Of a DNA stretch of 64,000 nucleotides, positions 63,191 through 64,000 are shown in pieces (position 1 is the stretch's first letter; every line of letters begins with the position of its first letter). The position numbers and the translations under genes were made by a program. The stretch covers positions 62,001 through 126,000 of the forward strand of contig NZ_VWPY01000003.1 of assembly GCF_011839805.1 (NCBI RefSeq), written 5' to 3'. The notes under the pieces were generated by a model that was not told where the DNA came from, searched no databases, and worked only from the letters and a program-made list of their open reading frames with translations. This stretch comes from Kineococcus rubinsiae (lineage in GTDB: Bacteria; Actinomycetota; Actinomycetes; Actinomycetales; Kineococcaceae).

Positions 63191-63868
63191 GTGCCTGCCG
63201 TCCCCACCGCCCGCGAGCGCGCGCGCCGCGAGCTCACCGCCGACATCCTCGAGGCCGCCCGCCGCCAGCTCGCCGAGTCCGGGGCGGCGGCGCTGTCGGT
63301 GCGCGCGGTCGCCCGCGAGCTGGGCCTGGCCTCCTCGGCGCTCTACCGCTACTTCGCCACGCGCGACGAGCTCCTGACGGCGCTGATCGTCGAGGCCTAC
63401 GGCGACCTCGCCGACGCGGTGGAGGCCGCCGCCGCCCCCCGGCGCGGGCGGTCCCGGCGGGCGCGCTTCACGGGCGGGTGCCGGGCGCTGCGCGCGTGGG
63501 CCGTCGAGCACCCCCACGAGTACGCCCTCGTCCACGGTTCCCCCGTCCCCGGCTACCGCGGCGACGAGCGGACGACCGCGGCCGGCGCGCGGGCCCCGCT
63601 GGCGCTCCTCGCGGTGCTGGACGGCCTGGAGGACCCGGCCCCCGTCGCCCGCCTGGAACCCCGCCTCGCCGAGGGGGCCTCGCGGATCGCGGCGGCCGGG
63701 GCGGGCGCGGTGCCGCCCCGCCTCGTCGTGGCGGCGGCGCAGTGCTGGACGGCGCTGCTGGGCCTGGTCAGCAGCGAGCTGTTCGGTCAGCTCGCGAACA
63801 CCTTCGACCCGGCCGACGCGTTCGCCGACGCCACGATCGAGGCGCTCGCCGACCGTCTCGGGCTCTGA
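63191..63868 (+). CDS. TetR-family regulator (TetR_C_13-like)
   Basis: 225 aa from GTG 63191, 6 nt after GGGAGGA; ATG 63173 is a less likely start. HTH: TARERARRELTADILEAARRQLAESGAAALSVRAVARELGLASSALYRYFATRDELLTALIVEAYGDL. The C-terminal part ALRAWAVEHPHEYALVHGSPVPGYRGDERT matches the subgroup also seen at 43896. Controls the divergent F420-type reductase and itself by position. Confidence 0.92.
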   Translation: MPAVPTARERARRELTADILEAARRQLAESGAAALSVRAVARELGLASSALYRYFATRDELLTALIVEAYGDLADAVEAAAAPRRGRSRRARFTGGCRALRAWAVEHPHEYALVHGSPVPGYRGDERTTAAGARAPLALLAVLDGLEDPAPVARLEPRLAEGASRIAAAGAGAVPPRLVVAAAQCWTALLGLVSSELFGQLANTFDPADAFADATIEALADRLGL

Positions 63869-63918
63869 GCCGCCCGGTCCCCGAGCGGCCTGTTGGGCAA
63901 CGGGTCCGGAGCCCCGAC

Positions 63919-63956
63919 GTGCGGCCTCGCCGGGAGTGCGTCAGCGTGGGCCGCAC
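63919..63956. terminator. Possible terminator hairpin after TetR gene
   Basis: GTGCGGCC (63919-63926) pairs with GGCCGCAC (63949-63956) across a 22-nt loop, 51 bp after the TetR stop. No U-tract. The rest of the window (63869-64000) shows no convincing gene. Confidence 0.3.
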
Positions 63957-64000
63957 TCCGCGGAGCCCCCGGTCGCCGGGCCGCGGGGGTCCGAACACGG

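Overview
The window is very GC-rich DNA with strong G/C preference at third codon positions, many GTG starts and GTGA/ATGA gene overlaps. Several starts look leaderless, and there is an F420-type reductase. This points to an actinobacterium; a Kineococcus-like genus is my guess from overall style, not a proven assignment. I see no rRNA, tRNA, CRISPR array, integrase or insertion sequence. The DNA looks chromosomal and mostly metabolic, with small accessory islands between ordinary genes.

Layout. 1-3.6 kb: secreted amidase (cut by the left edge), DUF1440 protein, 2-oxoglutarate/Fe(II) oxygenase, DUF6226 protein. 3.6-4.7 kb: a winged-helix/minimal-nucleotidyltransferase protein overlapping a HEPN-like small protein, probably a toxin-antitoxin pair. 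5.4-7.5 kb: a three-gene operon with an HTTM membrane protein (family of SdpB and vitamin K carboxylase), a one-TM partner and a frameshifted first gene; this is the least explained system here. 7.9-11.6 kb: heterodimeric ABC exporter. 11.7-19.4 kb: two unknown proteins, a ROK repressor beside a GH38 alpha-mannosidase, and a PAS-GGDEF cyclase. 19.5-21.9 kb: a polymorphic toxin with an RNase A-like C-terminus and its probable immunity gene.

21.9-33.7 kb: a catabolic locus. Two SDRs and a SnoaL-like protein diverge from a LysR regulator. An MFS importer follows, then a tight operon of extradiol dioxygenase, alpha/beta hydrolase, cyclase-family hydrolase, FAD monooxygenase, FAH-family hydrolase and a two-subunit CoA-transferase. 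Together they suggest uptake, hydroxylation, ring cleavage, C-C hydrolysis and CoA activation of an aromatic or N-heteroaromatic compound. Similar ATCGAC-N5-tGAT boxes lie upstream of three of the transcription units.

33.7-46 kb: isochorismatase-like hydrolase, membrane protein, an RsbQ-like hydrolase overlapping a PAS-GGDEF-EAL protein, Gfo/Idh/MocA oxidoreductase, lipoprotein, LysR/MFS pair, MarR, a membrane pair with divergent TetR, and alkaline phosphatase. 46-64 kb: amylosucrase-type GH13, SNF2 helicase with SWIM partner, a paralogue of the 12.6-kb unknown gene, methyltransferase/TetR/MFS/SDR, adenine/adenosine deaminase, two GH29 fucosidases, a Gdx/SugE guanidinium exporter with a riboswitch-like leader, CurA-like reductase, F420-type reductase and TetR. 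GH38, GH29 and GH13 genes fit a plant- or soil-associated saprophyte.
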